Below, one piece after another: positions 7,284 to 16,097 of a stretch of 64,000 nucleotides of DNA. The stretch comes from Ketobacter sp963922875 (GTDB taxonomy: Bacteria > Pseudomonadota > Gammaproteobacteria > Pseudomonadales > Ketobacteraceae). Positions within the stretch are counted from its first letter, which is position 1, and each line of letters begins with the position of its first letter. The stretch is from NCBI GenBank assembly GCA_963922875.1, contig CAWUJH010000006.1:124001-188000 (forward strand), read 5' to 3'. The notes below the pieces were generated by a model, which saw nothing but the letters and a program-made list of their open reading frames with translations, made no database searches and was not told the DNA's origin. A program made the translations under genes and the position numbers.

Positions 7284-10251
7284 GATGCTCCTCTCGGGTC
7301 ACTTCGCTAGCACTTGTTTCCCCCTGTAACGATTTAGCACGGGGTAACACTATGGTAACACGAGTCCCGCCAAAATCGGAGCTAATCGGACTCACGACTT
7401 CAATGCTACCCGCGTGTTCCTCGATTATGCTGTAAACCAGCGACATGCCAAGCCCTGTTCCTTTACCAGGATCTTTGGTGGTAACAAAAGGCTCATAGAT
7501 GCGCTCTAAAACGTCAGGGGGGATGCCGCTGCCGTTATCTTCGACGGTGATCTCGACGCTATATTCGTCTATTTTGCTATTAACTTCCACAAAGCCATTT
7601 GAATCCAGCGCATCGCAAGCATTGCTGAGCAAGTTAATAAAGACTTGAGTCAGGCGTTGTTGGTCGCCCTTTACGGCGTGCTCCGGTGCGGCTTTGTTCC
7701 TAAACGTGATAATTGCTGAAGTTCGATTCAAGCTCAAGAGGTCCATCGCCTCCTGAACACAATCTCTGACAGGAACCGGTTCCATGTCCAGAGTTGTGCT
7801 GCCGCTGTGACTGAAGCTCACCAAGGACTGGACAATTCTGGTGATACGCTTGGTTTGGTCCATGATCTGGTCCGAGGTTTCCAGCACCTCCGGTTCTTTG
7901 CTGTCGAACTTCAGGTTTTGGGCCAGGCAGGCAATACCGGTAATAGGATTGCCAATTTCGTGGGCAACGCCTGCCGCCAGGCGACCCACAGAAGCCAACC
8001 GCTCATTATGAGCCACTTGATGTTCCAGTACTTTTACTTCGGTTGTGTCTTCCACTACCACAACCTGGCCGCCTTGCGCTTCGCTGACATTGCCCAAATT
8101 GATAACCGCTTTATGGAGGCTGATCCAGCGTTTAGCACCGGTTAGAGATACTTCCATTTGGGTGGTACGCACCGGGTCGCTCATGAATTCGCTAAACACC
8201 TGATTCCAGGGTGGTTTCAAATGACCAATCTGGGAGCCAAGAATCTCAGTGGCGGAAACGCCGGTGATTTCCTCCAGTGCACTGTTCCAACCGAGGACTT
8301 CACCATCGTTCCCAAGGGAGCAGACGCCTACGGGTAAGTCTTGCAACGTTTGACGGTGGTAACGGCGCAAACTGTCCAGTTCACCCGCCAGCCCCGTGAG
8401 TTTGTCCCGGTATTCTTCCAGCCGACTTTCAATAAAGTGAATATCCTGAGAGCCGTCGGAGGTATTTTGAATGACATAGGGTATGGCGCTGGCCAGGATA
8501 TCATTGGCTACAGCGGGTCCAAGTAAGCCCGACAGGTTACTTTCCAGCTGATCTCGCAATCGGCGTAGCGCGTATGGTCGGGTTTCATCAAGGCTCATGG
8601 CCAGGTCGTTAAGTGCCAGTTCCACTTCTCTTAGTGCGGTTCTCTTGCCTAAGGGTTTGGTAAGACGTTCAATAACTTCGCGGGGAGATGTGACGGAAAG
8701 TGCCCAGCGCTGGGGGCGTCGTAAATTATCCACATTGCAGGTTTCAGCCGCCTGGATCTCCTCCGGACTGGCTTCTGTGAGTAAGGATACCAGCCCGAAC
8801 ACAACAAAGTTAAGTGCTACAGCGAATGTGGCAATAGTGTAATTGTCGCTAAGTGGTGGAATTAAATCGCTGATCAGTAAGGTGGTGAGCTGGCTGTCGA
8901 TTCCCAACAGTTCTGGGATCAATAGGCCAAACAACCATACACTGACACCGGCGGCCAAGCCTGCCAGGAAGCCATCGCGATTGGCCGTAGGCCATAGCAG
9001 TACGCCCACGAGCGCGGGTAAAAACTGCATGGTGGCTGAAAACGACAGGAAGGCTAATTCTGATAAGGTGTGGCGATGTTCCATGATCACATAAAAGCCA
9101 TAACTCACCAGAATAATCGCGGCAATCAAGATCCGGCGGGACCAAAGTAACCAGGTATATAAGTGGGTGGTGCGATAAAACGGAGCCAGTGGCAGGATTA
9201 TGTGGTTTAAGATCATGGCGGATAATGACAGGGTACAAACAATAATGACGCCACTGGCGGCAGACAAACCCGCCGTAAAGGCCAGCATTGTGAGCCAGCC
9301 GGAATTCATAAACTGTGGAACCCGAAGAATAAAGTGTTCTGGATTCCCAGAGATCCGTAGCTCTGCAGCACTCCACATTACAATCAATACCGGCAGCGCC
9401 ATGAGAAATAAGTACATCGGTAACCCCCAGCTGGCGGTGAGCAAAGCCCGGGGGTTGAGGTTTTCGGTAAAGGCCATATGGAAAACGTGAGGCATCACGA
9501 CAGAGGCCACAAAAAAGGCTGCCACCAGGCTGCGCCAGGGGCCTTCCTCCAAGGGCTGGTAAAGTGAAACCAGTTGCTCGGGGTGGTAGTCCAGCCAATT
9601 ATTAAGACCTAAAGGGCCGCCGAACACCTCGAATAGCAAGACTCCACCGATGGTGAGAAACGCGATCACTTTGATCAGCGATTCGAACGCTATGGCTACT
9701 ACCAGTCCCTCGTGTTTTTCACGGGAAGTGATGTGACGGGCACCAAATAGAATGGCAAAAAGAATAATGATCAGGACAAACAGAAAAGCCGGTATGGCGG
9801 GCTTGGTACTTGGGTTGAGGACATGCACAGAGTCGGCTACTGCCTGAATTTGCAATGCCAGCAGGGGTAATATGCCGATTAACATGAATATGGTGACTAC
9901 GGTGCCAACAATGGGGCTGCGATAACGGAATGACAGTAGGTCAGCGAGTGAACCCAATTGATAGGTTTGGGTTAAACGTAATATGGGGGCCAGAATAATA
10001 GGAGCCAGCATGAAAGCTCCGGTCATTCCCAAGTAATAGGCGAGAAAGTTGTAACCGAAATCGTGGGCGAATCCTATGGAACCGTAGATTGACCAGGCGC
10101 TGGCAAAAATGCCCAAAGACAAGGAGTACGTGACGGGGTGGCGGACAAAGCGAACCGGGATATAGCCACGTTCTGTCAGGTAGGCTACCAGGAAAAAAAA
10201 CGATAAGTAGCCAATACCGATGGCAAATATTTGTGTAAGGCTAAAACCCAT
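7261..10251 (-). CDS. cbrA: Transporter-type sensor histidine kinase CbrA
   Basis: Starting at the ATG at 10251 this is a 996-residue protein. The first 500 residues or so form a sodium/solute symporter-like (SLC5) domain with about 13 membrane segments. Then come a STAC-like linker, a PAS domain (around LPVGVCSLGNDGEVLGWNS), a DHp domain with His764 in AHEIGNPITG and an ATPase domain with N, G1 and G2 boxes (EDNGSGIPPD, GTGLGMSLV). This architecture is diagnostic of CbrA. An upstream ATG at 10290 is in frame, but the chosen start gives the conserved MGFSLTQIFAIGIGYL beginning and overlaps the stop of cbrX. The kinase should phosphorylate CbrB; its signal, possibly linked to amino-acid transport, is not visible from sequence. 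Confidence 0.94.
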   Translation of the reverse strand: MGFSLTQIFAIGIGYLSFFFLVAYLTERGYIPVRFVRHPVTYSLSLGIFASAWSIYGSIGFAHDFGYNFLAYYLGMTGAFMLAPIILAPILRLTQTYQLGSLADLLSFRYRSPIVGTVVTIFMLIGILPLLALQIQAVADSVHVLNPSTKPAIPAFLFVLIIILFAILFGARHITSREKHEGLVVAIAFESLIKVIAFLTIGGVLLFEVFGGPLGLNNWLDYHPEQLVSLYQPLEEGPWRSLVAAFFVASVVMPHVFHMAFTENLNPRALLTASWGLPMYLFLMALPVLIVMWSAAELRISGNPEHFILRVPQFMNSGWLTMLAFTAGLSAASGVIIVCTLSLSAMILNHIILPLAPFYRTTHLYTWLLWSRRILIAAIILVSYGFYVIMEHRHTLSELAFLSFSATMQFLPALVGVLLWPTANRDGFLAGLAAGVSVWLFGLLIPELLGIDSQLTTLLISDLIPPLSDNYTIATFAVALNFVVFGLVSLLTEASPEEIQAAETCNVDNLRRPQRWALSVTSPREVIERLTKPLGKRTALREVELALNDLAMSLDETRPYALRRLRDQLESNLSGLLGPAVANDILASAIPYVIQNTSDGSQDIHFIESRLEEYRDKLTGLAGELDSLRRYHRQTLQDLPVGVCSLGNDGEVLGWNSALEEITGVSATEILGSQIGHLKPPWNQVFSEFMSDPVRTTQMEVSLTGAKRWISLHKAVINLGNVSEAQGGQVVVVEDTTEVKVLEHQVAHNERLASVGRLAAGVAHEIGNPITGIACLAQNLKFDSKEPEVLETSDQIMDQTKRITRIVQSLVSFSHSGSTTLDMEPVPVRDCVQEAMDLLSLNRTSAIITFRNKAAPEHAVKGDQQRLTQVFINLLSNACDALDSNGFVEVNSKIDEYSVEITVEDNGSGIPPDVLERIYEPFVTTKDPGKGTGLGMSLVYSIIEEHAGSIEVVSPISSDFGGTRVTIVLPRAKSLQGETSASEVTREEHHEPHSDR

Positions 10252-10417
10252 CCAGATCTCGACTCCGTGCGATCCAGAACGTGACGGCAATCAGCATGCC
10301 CCAAACAATAAAAGGACGCCACCATGCCGTACCGCTTTCTGCCCACCATTGCATTAATGCAGGTGATAAGAAGTAGGCGCCAGCAATAAATATAAGCACT
10401 AATCGATCAATATACAT
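10241..10417 (-). CDS. cbrX: Small membrane protein CbrX
   Basis: This 58-residue frame starts at the ATG at 10415-10417 (the first start after an in-frame stop) and ends at TAG 10241-10243, overlapping the cbrA start by 11 bases (ATGGGTTTTAG). The protein begins MYIDRLVLIFIAGAYFLSPA and has two hydrophobic stretches (residues 5-21 and 35-50) separated by a Trp-rich loop, ending ARSRDLDGF. A small gene, cbrX, is known in the same overlapping position before cbrA in Pseudomonas. Function is unknown; coupling to cbrA translation is likely. No clear Shine-Dalgarno sequence precedes it. Confidence 0.85.
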   Translation of the reverse strand: MYIDRLVLIFIAGAYFLSPALMQWWAESGTAWWRPFIVWGMLIAVTFWIARSRDLDGF

Positions 10418-10485
10418 GGAGTAAGCCTAGCAGATTGAAGGAGAATGTTACGTTAGGTAGCGGCGGGATGCCAGTGCTAACAGCG

Positions 10486-11337
10486 CTAGGTCTTATTGTT
10501 TAGTTCGAACAACACCTCTTCAATTATGGCGTTAGCTTCTGTGTCATCGATTTCCAAAAACTGCGTGAGAGGCTCTTCCACCGCCAGCCATTCAGAATCC
10601 TGGTGCTCGGGAGAGTGGTAACAATGACCAATATGGCGAGCTAATTTCAGCACCGATAGCAACGTCAGCGTTGTGCTGTCCGAATCCCGCTCGGTTAACA
10701 GGCCTTCGGCATAGTGGGTATTGTAGATAGCCTCAACAATGGGTTCTGGTAGTGACCAGTCTTGTGCCATTAGGGCACCCAAGGTGGTGTGGGAGGTATG
10801 GAATTGATCATTTTCCTGTTGTATCCAGTGGTTCCAGCCTTCGATTTGCGCTTGTTGAAAGAATGCTTCGTAATCTGGGAAGTGAGTCATTAGTAACGGT
10901 ACTCCAGCACCATGGAACAGTCCCAAAGTGTAAGCATCGTCGGCTTGTGCCATAAGTCTAAGTTGCTTGCATACCAGTACGCAGCTGTGAGCTACCGTCG
11001 AGCAGTATTCCCAAAAGTTATCCAGGCTTGCCGAAGAAGGTAAGGCATTGCGCACGGATACGGCATTAACAATAGCTAAAACTCGTTTTAATCCCAATAA
11101 ATTCAGTGCTTGATCTATAGAGCCAATAGGGTTGGGGCGGCGAAACGCCGCTGAGTTAACCACTTTTAGAACCATAGCCGAAATGCTGACATCGTCAGCA
11201 ATGGCTTGGGCAATGGCGGGAAAGCTGGGTTCTGGTTTGCGCGCTTCTTCGGTGATGGCCAACAACGCTTTGGGTCGGGGCGGCAGCTGTACACTGGCTA
11301 GAATGTCTTGTTCCTGAGGTGCAATATTAACCGCCAT
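10486..11337 (-). CDS. HDOD domain protein
   Basis: This 283-residue protein is almost entirely one HDOD domain, a degenerate HD-fold often found in bacterial signalling proteins. Visible features are QLPPRPKALLAITEEA near the start, the VSISAMVLKVVNSAAFRRP segment and the helix GSIDQALNLLGLKRVLAIV. No GGDEF, EAL or receiver domain is attached. It stands alone between gluQ and cbrX, with about 70 bases on each side. The family is linked to motility, biofilm or c-di-GMP responses, but no partner can be named here. Confidence 0.85.
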   Translation of the reverse strand: MAVNIAPQEQDILASVQLPPRPKALLAITEEARKPEPSFPAIAQAIADDVSISAMVLKVVNSAAFRRPNPIGSIDQALNLLGLKRVLAIVNAVSVRNALPSSASLDNFWEYCSTVAHSCVLVCKQLRLMAQADDAYTLGLFHGAGVPLLMTHFPDYEAFFQQAQIEGWNHWIQQENDQFHTSHTTLGALMAQDWSLPEPIVEAIYNTHYAEGLLTERDSDSTTLTLLSVLKLARHIGHCYHSPEHQDSEWLAVEEPLTQFLEIDDTEANAIIEEVLFELNNKT

Positions 11338-11403
11338 GACTGTGGTTCCCTGAAGATTCGACTCTGCGAAAAGGTCATTATCCTAGTCTAGCAAAGTACC
11401 GCT

Positions 11404-12288
11404 TTAGTTCCGGTTTATTGCAAAACTTTTTATTGCGGGAATATTGTTCGGCTGCCAGTTTTGAGTGCCCCATTGCAACTGAACCATGGGTGGTTCATGG
11501 GCTAGCGCTGGGGGTGGGCATTGCCCCAGCTGTTCCAGGCAGCGCCATAGTACGGGCGAAATATTGTTTTGGGGCAGCGGGCGGGCTTGATTCTGTTTGG
11601 ATAGTTTTTGTCCTAGAGGATTCAGCACCAGAGGTAAGTGACAATAGGATGGATTGGGTAGGGATAGCGTGTCCTGTAAAAACAGGTGATTAAAAGTGGA
11701 ATCCAGTAAATCACAGCCACGAACCACATGGGTGATGGCTTGCTCTGCATCATCTAAAACAACCGCCAAGTGATAAGCGTAGAGGCCTTCCTTGCGCTTG
11801 ATAACAAAATCGCCGCCATATTCCTGTAACGTACCATTCATTTCCCCTTGCAGGCGGTCGTGAAAGTGAATGTTTTGGTGGTTGGACTGAAGGCGAACTG
11901 CGAAGGGTTGGCTGGGAGGTTGATGGCACTGGCGGCAAGTACCGGGGTAGGCCGGAAAGTCTTGCAGCGCTTTGCGAGAGCAAGTGCAGTAAAAAGCTTT
12001 GCCTTGGGTTAACAAGCTTTGAACCGTAGCTTCATAGGCTGCGTTGTGGCTACTTTGGTAGCGTACATCGCCATCCCATTCCAGGCCATAGTGTTCCAGG
12101 CAGCGGAGGATGTCGCTGGCGGCACCGGGTTGTTCTCTAGGCGGGTCAATGTCTTCCATTCGCACTAGCCATAGCCCTTGGTGAGCGCGGGCATCCAGGT
12201 AACTGGCAACAGCTGTCACTAGAGAGCCAAAATGAAGAGGTCCAGTTGGGGATGGAGCAAAACGGCCGATATAGTGAGGTTTGATCAT
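11404..12288 (-). CDS. gluQ: Glutamyl-Q tRNA(Asp) synthetase GluQ
   Basis: This 294-residue protein is a short relative of glutamyl-tRNA synthetase that lacks the anticodon-binding domain and attaches glutamate to the queuosine base of tRNA(Asp). It has the HIGH-type motif APSPTGPLHFGSL, a zinc-site pattern (CTCSRK and TCRQC) and the KMSKS-type motif QKLSKQNQA. It follows dksA, as in many gammaproteobacteria, but a terminator-like hairpin lies between them. Confidence 0.95.
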   Translation of the reverse strand: MIKPHYIGRFAPSPTGPLHFGSLVTAVASYLDARAHQGLWLVRMEDIDPPREQPGAASDILRCLEHYGLEWDGDVRYQSSHNAAYEATVQSLLTQGKAFYCTCSRKALQDFPAYPGTCRQCHQPPSQPFAVRLQSNHQNIHFHDRLQGEMNGTLQEYGGDFVIKRKEGLYAYHLAVVLDDAEQAITHVVRGCDLLDSTFNHLFLQDTLSLPNPSYCHLPLVLNPLGQKLSKQNQARPLPQNNISPVLWRCLEQLGQCPPPALAHEPPMVQLQWGTQNWQPNNIPAIKSFAINRN

Positions 12289-12290
12289 AA

Positions 12291-12322
12291 TTAAAAGGGT
12301 GCAGAATTAACGGCACCCTTTA
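12291..12322 (-). terminator. Terminator/attenuator between dksA and gluQ
   Basis: On the minus strand AAAGGGTGC pairs with GCACCCTTT over a 10-base loop and is followed by TTAATT. It ends just before the gluQ start, so it may terminate dksA mRNA or attenuate gluQ. A comparable dksA-gluQ terminator is known in Shigella. Confidence 0.72.
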
Positions 12323-12378
12323 GTTAGTAGGCTTAGTAGGCTGACATGTGGAGAAAAGCTTTCAACCAAGAGGAGGTA

Positions 12379-12825
12379 TCAGGTTCCCCATTGCTTTTCT
12401 TTGATTTCTTGTAAGGTCTTGCAGTCTATGCAAAGGGTTGCTGTGGGTCTTGCTTCCAGACGCCGAATACCAATTTCGATGCCGCAAGCTTCACACCAGC
12501 CATAATCTTCTTTTTCTATGGAATCCAGTGCCTGATTAATTTTGCGGATCAATTTGCGCTCACGGTCCCGCGTGCGTAATTCCAAGCTGAATTCTTCTTC
12601 CTGAGTGGCACGGTCAGCGGCATCGGGTAAATTAACGGATTCGTCTTTCATGTGATGGACCGTGCGATCCACTTCTTCCATCAGTTCTTGCCGCCAGTTC
12701 AGCAGTATCTGCTTGAAGTGCTCCAGTTGGCCCTTACTCATGTAATCTTCTTTATCTGCCGCTTCATAGGGTTCAAAATGAGAGCGAGAGAGCTCAACCA
12801 CGTTTTTCTTTTTTCTTGTTGCCAT
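12379..12825 (-). CDS. dksA: RNA polymerase-binding transcription factor DksA
   Basis: The 148-residue protein has an N-terminal coiled coil with the acidic tip (DAADRATQEEEF) and a four-cysteine zinc finger (CEACGIEIG and CIDC). It binds the RNA polymerase secondary channel and with ppGpp controls stable RNA and amino-acid genes. The ATG at 12825 has an AGGA ribosome site 8 bases upstream; a TTG six bases earlier is a less likely start. The N-terminal basic stretch (MATRKKKNVV) precedes the conserved part. Confidence 0.97.
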   Translation of the reverse strand: MATRKKKNVVELSRSHFEPYEAADKEDYMSKGQLEHFKQILLNWRQELMEEVDRTVHHMKDESVNLPDAADRATQEEEFSLELRTRDRERKLIRKINQALDSIEKEDYGWCEACGIEIGIRRLEARPTATLCIDCKTLQEIKEKQWGT

Positions 12826-12857
12826 ATGCAAATTCCTCGCAACTGCTCAATCTTTAA

Positions 12858-12886
12858 TCTATAACAGTAAAACTAAAAATTGGCAA
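12858..12886 (-). promoter_or_regulatory. Sigma-70 promoter of dksA
   Basis: The minus strand has TTGCCA, a 17-base spacer ending in an extended TG element, and TATAGA. Transcription would start near 12851, giving a leader of about 26 bases to the dksA ATG. Confidence 0.55.
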
Positions 12887-13199
12887 ATAACTGATACCAC
12901 AACCCTAAGGGTAATTCAGATTGCTGTTCATACTAAGCCTGTCAATTTTCTCCTTAAAGCGCTGGATACTTTAAAAGGTTAAGATGACAGACCGGTGTCC
13001 CCAACACACCATAATGGGTGCTACTTGGGCTTGATCTTTATTATGCGGCCTGGGTATTGTCAGCCTAGCTTAGATTCCGAGAGGGCACACCCCGAACGCA
13101 AGCGCCCGATCATAACTCCATTTTGCAGGCTAGGGAATACTAACGGGGTGTGATCTTTTAACACTTTTATGAAAAATCAATGACATTAAGGTAAATCTT
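12887..13199. other. Intergenic region with interleaved inverted repeats
   Basis: This is the rest of the gap between the divergent dksA and aminotransferase genes. It contains two interleaved inverted repeats: CCTAGC at 13064-13069 with GCTAGG at 13129-13134, and CACACCCCG at 13086-13094 with CGGGGTGTG at 13144-13152, the last followed by ATCTTTT on the plus strand. They could be regulatory sites or part of a structured leader or small RNA. No coding frame of note was seen. Confidence 0.4.
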
Positions 13200-14372
13200 T
13201 TGAAAAAGTTGGCCAACCGAGCGCCTAAAATCAAGGCATTTCAAGTGATGGCGTTATTGGCAAAAGCCCAGGCTATGGAGGAATCCGGCCGAGATATCAT
13301 TCACTTAGAGGTGGGTGAACCGGACTTTGCCACTCCAGAAGCAGTGGTAAACGCTGGAATTCAGGCATTAGCGCAAAATAAAACCCGGTACACAGCGGCC
13401 ACCGGGCTGCCGGAACTGCGGCAGGCGATTGCTCAACACTATCAAACTCATTTCGGTGTGGCAGTAGATTATGAGCGCATCCTAATTACTGTAGGCGCGT
13501 CCGGCGCCATACAGCTGGCCTGTAGCGTGTTATTCAATCCTGGTGATGGCGTGTTATTAGCTGATCCTGGGTACCCTTGTAATCACAATATCCTGCACCT
13601 GTTAGGCGCCTGCCCGCAGCCTGTGGCCGTGGGCCCAGAATCTGCTTTTCAATTGACCGCTGACAAGGTGGTGCAGCAGTGGCAGAAGAATACCTGCGGC
13701 GTATGGTTAGCTTCACCCTCAAATCCCACAGGTACAGCGGTACAGCCACTGGCCATGCAGGCTATTTATGATCAGGTGGTGGCTCGGGATGGGGTGTTGC
13801 TGGTGGATGAAATCTATCAGGGGTTGGTTTACGATCAAACGCCTGCTACGGCATTGTCTCTTAGCGGAGCAGAGGACAACCTTTTCGTTATTAATAGCTT
13901 CTCAAAATATTTCACCATGACGGGGTGGCGCTTGGGGTGGTTGGTGGCCCCTGCAGACTATGTTCCTTATTTGGATAGACTGGCGCAAAACTTGTTTTTA
14001 GCACCGCCTACGGTTGCTCAGTACGCGGCACTGGAGGCCTTGAAGCCTGCAAACCGTTCAGTGTTTGAAGCGCAGCGGTTGACTCTGGCGCAACGACGAG
14101 ACTACCTGTTGGAGGAGTTGCCCAAATTAGGAATTCAGGTGCCATGTCCTCCTCACGGGGCTTTCTATCTGTATTGTGATGTATCACAGATAACCGATGA
14201 CAGCTTCGCCTTTTGTTCTGCTTTGCTGGAGCAGCAGGGGGTGGCCATTACTCCAGGCTTGGATTTTGGTGCAGCAAGGGCCAATCAGTTTGTTCGAATC
14301 GCGTATACCGCTGAGATTGAGCGCCTCGAACAGGCTTTGCAGCGTATTCGCCAATTTATTGAGGCTTTATGA
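13200..14372 (+). CDS. Pyridoxal-phosphate aminotransferase, class I/II
   Basis: This 390-residue fold-type I aminotransferase has the typical N-terminal HLEVGEPDFATP, the substrate/PLP region LLADPGYPCN, and the Schiff-base lysine in INSFSKYFTMTGWRLGW. The start is a TTG at 13200, with AAGG 8 bases upstream; it gives an N-terminus that resembles, from memory, the aminotransferase found at the same place in Pseudomonas. The exact substrate is unknown (alanine, aspartate or a related amino acid). It is followed after 4 bases by sfsA, so the two are probably co-transcribed. Confidence 0.9.
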   Translation: MKKLANRAPKIKAFQVMALLAKAQAMEESGRDIIHLEVGEPDFATPEAVVNAGIQALAQNKTRYTAATGLPELRQAIAQHYQTHFGVAVDYERILITVGASGAIQLACSVLFNPGDGVLLADPGYPCNHNILHLLGACPQPVAVGPESAFQLTADKVVQQWQKNTCGVWLASPSNPTGTAVQPLAMQAIYDQVVARDGVLLVDEIYQGLVYDQTPATALSLSGAEDNLFVINSFSKYFTMTGWRLGWLVAPADYVPYLDRLAQNLFLAPPTVAQYAALEALKPANRSVFEAQRLTLAQRRDYLLEELPKLGIQVPCPPHGAFYLYCDVSQITDDSFAFCSALLEQQGVAITPGLDFGAARANQFVRIAYTAEIERLEQALQRIRQFIEAL

Positions 14373-14376
14373 CCTT

Positions 14377-15078
14377 ATGAAATTTGAACCACCACTATTA
14401 AGTGGCATTTTAGTCCGCCGTTACAAGCGCTTTTTGGCGGATATCGTGACGGACAAGGGCGAACCATTAACCTTACATTGTCCCAATACAGGTTCCATGA
14501 AGAATTGTTGCACGCCCGGGCATCGGGTTTGGTATTCGGACAGCGGTAACCCTAAACGAAAATACCCTTATACCTGGGAGCTGGTGGAAGTCGAGGCGGG
14601 TGCTATTGCTGGAATTAATACCCATCGCGCCAATGCCTTAGTAAAAGAAGCCCTGGAATCCCACGCCATTCCCGGCTTGAGCAACTACTCAAACATACAA
14701 ACCGAAGTGCGCTATGGTGCGGAAAAAAGCCGGATTGATTTTCTCTTGAGTAACGGTGATGAGCAGTGCTTTATGGAGGTGAAAAGCGTTACTTTGGGTG
14801 AAGGGCCCATCGGTTATTTTCCCGATGCGGTAACCACCAGGGGTCAAAAACATTTGCGGGAGTTAATGAGTATGGTCGCTGCTGGCCATAAAGCGGTGTT
14901 ATTTTTTTGCGTTCAACATACCGGTGTTGAACAGGTTCAGCCAGCCGATCAGATTGATCCGGAATATGGCCGATTATTGCGTGAAGCGGTCGCCGCAGGG
15001 GTACAGGTGATGGCTTGGCAGTGGCAGTTGGATGCGGGTTTCGCAACGATTAAACGCCCATTACCTCTGGTGTTTTAA
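14377..15078 (+). CDS. sfsA: SfsA family protein (DNA-binding/sugar fermentation stimulation)
   Basis: The 233-residue protein starts at the ATG at 14377 with MKFEPPLLSGILVRRYKRFL. It has the conserved HCPNTGSM block, GINTHRAN and a nuclease-like core (SRIDFLLSNG, CFMEVKSVTLG, FPDAVTTRGQKHL). An in-frame extension upstream to 14197 lies within the aminotransferase gene and is not real. SfsA was named in E. coli for effects on maltose metabolism, and its core resembles PD-(D/E)XK nucleases. The 3' end overlaps the convergent receiver-GGDEF gene by 18 bases. Confidence 0.93.
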   Translation: MKFEPPLLSGILVRRYKRFLADIVTDKGEPLTLHCPNTGSMKNCCTPGHRVWYSDSGNPKRKYPYTWELVEVEAGAIAGINTHRANALVKEALESHAIPGLSNYSNIQTEVRYGAEKSRIDFLLSNGDEQCFMEVKSVTLGEGPIGYFPDAVTTRGQKHLRELMSMVAAGHKAVLFFCVQHTGVEQVQPADQIDPEYGRLLREAVAAGVQVMAWQWQLDAGFATIKRPLPLVF

Positions 15079-16038
15079 GTTGTCCGGCAGTTTTATTGGC
15101 GGCGCGGCGGTAATTCGGTTTCTACCGGCATTTTTGCTGTCATACATGGCTTTATCAGCTTGGTTTATGAGTTGTTGCAGGGTCATGCCTGGCTGCCAAC
15201 TTACCACCCCGATACTCACGCCGATCACGACTTCCTGTACTTTTGCTTGCGCATAGATCCGGTAGGGCTGATTGATAATATTGAGTTTCCGTTGCAATAC
15301 CTCAACGAGTTCATCCTGACCGTGGAAATTGGTTAGAAGCATCACGAATTCATCACCGCCATATCGAGCGGCCATATCGGAACCTCGTAATTTTTGTTGC
15401 AAACGACTTGCTACTTGGCAGAGCAGGTCGTCTCCTGCCCGGTGCCCTAGCTCATCGTTGACCTCTTTAAACCCATCGAGATCCAACAGTGCAACGGCCA
15501 GGTGCGTTTGATTACGGCTGGAGTTCTCAATGAGTACTTCTAGGCGATCATAAAAGGCGGTTCGATTGGGCAGTCCGGTTAAGGCGTCGCAGATGGCTTC
15601 TTTATGCAAGGCAAACATCAAGCGGTGGCGTTCAATAGCATAGGATATGGCGCGATTAAGTAGTGCGGCGCTGGTATCGCCTTTGGGTAGGTAATCCTCG
15701 GCACCGGCCTTTATAGCTTGTTCGCCAAGTTCTTCATCGTTAACGCCGGTAAACACAATGATAGGCACGGTTTGAATGGCTTTGACTATGGCATTTAGCG
15801 TGTTCAGCCCTTGTGAGTCGGTTAAGCCCAAGTCTAACAATAAAACGTCTGGTTTGAATTCACCAATATCTCGCAAACAACTTTGTAAGCTGGTGCATTG
15901 TAGAATCCTATAGTTGCGTCTGAAATCATGACTCAACATTTTTTGCACCAGATAGAAATCGTCCTGATCATCCTCAGCTACAAGGACACTCAAGATTTCC
16001 TTTTCTGACAGTGGGCTATTGATACTGCGGGGTTCCAT
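15061..16038 (-). CDS. Response regulator with diguanylate cyclase (REC-GGDEF)
   Basis: This 325-residue protein has an N-terminal receiver domain (acidic pair AEDDQDD, phospho-acceptor Asp69, Lys119) and a C-terminal GGDEF domain with an intact signature (GGDEF at 227-231) and an intact product-inhibition I-site (RGSD at 218-221). It should make c-di-GMP when phosphorylated. It lies 59 bases after the stand-alone receiver gene and downstream of the ethylene-receptor-like kinase, which is its probable input. The three look like one operon. Confidence 0.92.
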   Translation of the reverse strand: MEPRSINSPLSEKEILSVLVAEDDQDDFYLVQKMLSHDFRRNYRILQCTSLQSCLRDIGEFKPDVLLLDLGLTDSQGLNTLNAIVKAIQTVPIIVFTGVNDEELGEQAIKAGAEDYLPKGDTSAALLNRAISYAIERHRLMFALHKEAICDALTGLPNRTAFYDRLEVLIENSSRNQTHLAVALLDLDGFKEVNDELGHRAGDDLLCQVASRLQQKLRGSDMAARYGGDEFVMLLTNFHGQDELVEVLQRKLNIINQPYRIYAQAKVQEVVIGVSIGVVSWQPGMTLQQLINQADKAMYDSKNAGRNRITAAPPIKLPDNLKHQR

Positions 16039-16097
16039 CGCCGTAACTTTAAATCCTTTATGTGCCGAAGCCGTTATTTACTGAGTATAGCAATGAA

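Noticed and set aside
8849..9598. 249-residue frame inside cbrA
   Set aside because: It is a shadow frame of the SLC5 domain with no recognisable features.
14197..14376. Extended start of SfsA
   Set aside because: It lies inside the aminotransferase gene in another frame; the conserved SfsA start is the ATG at 14377.
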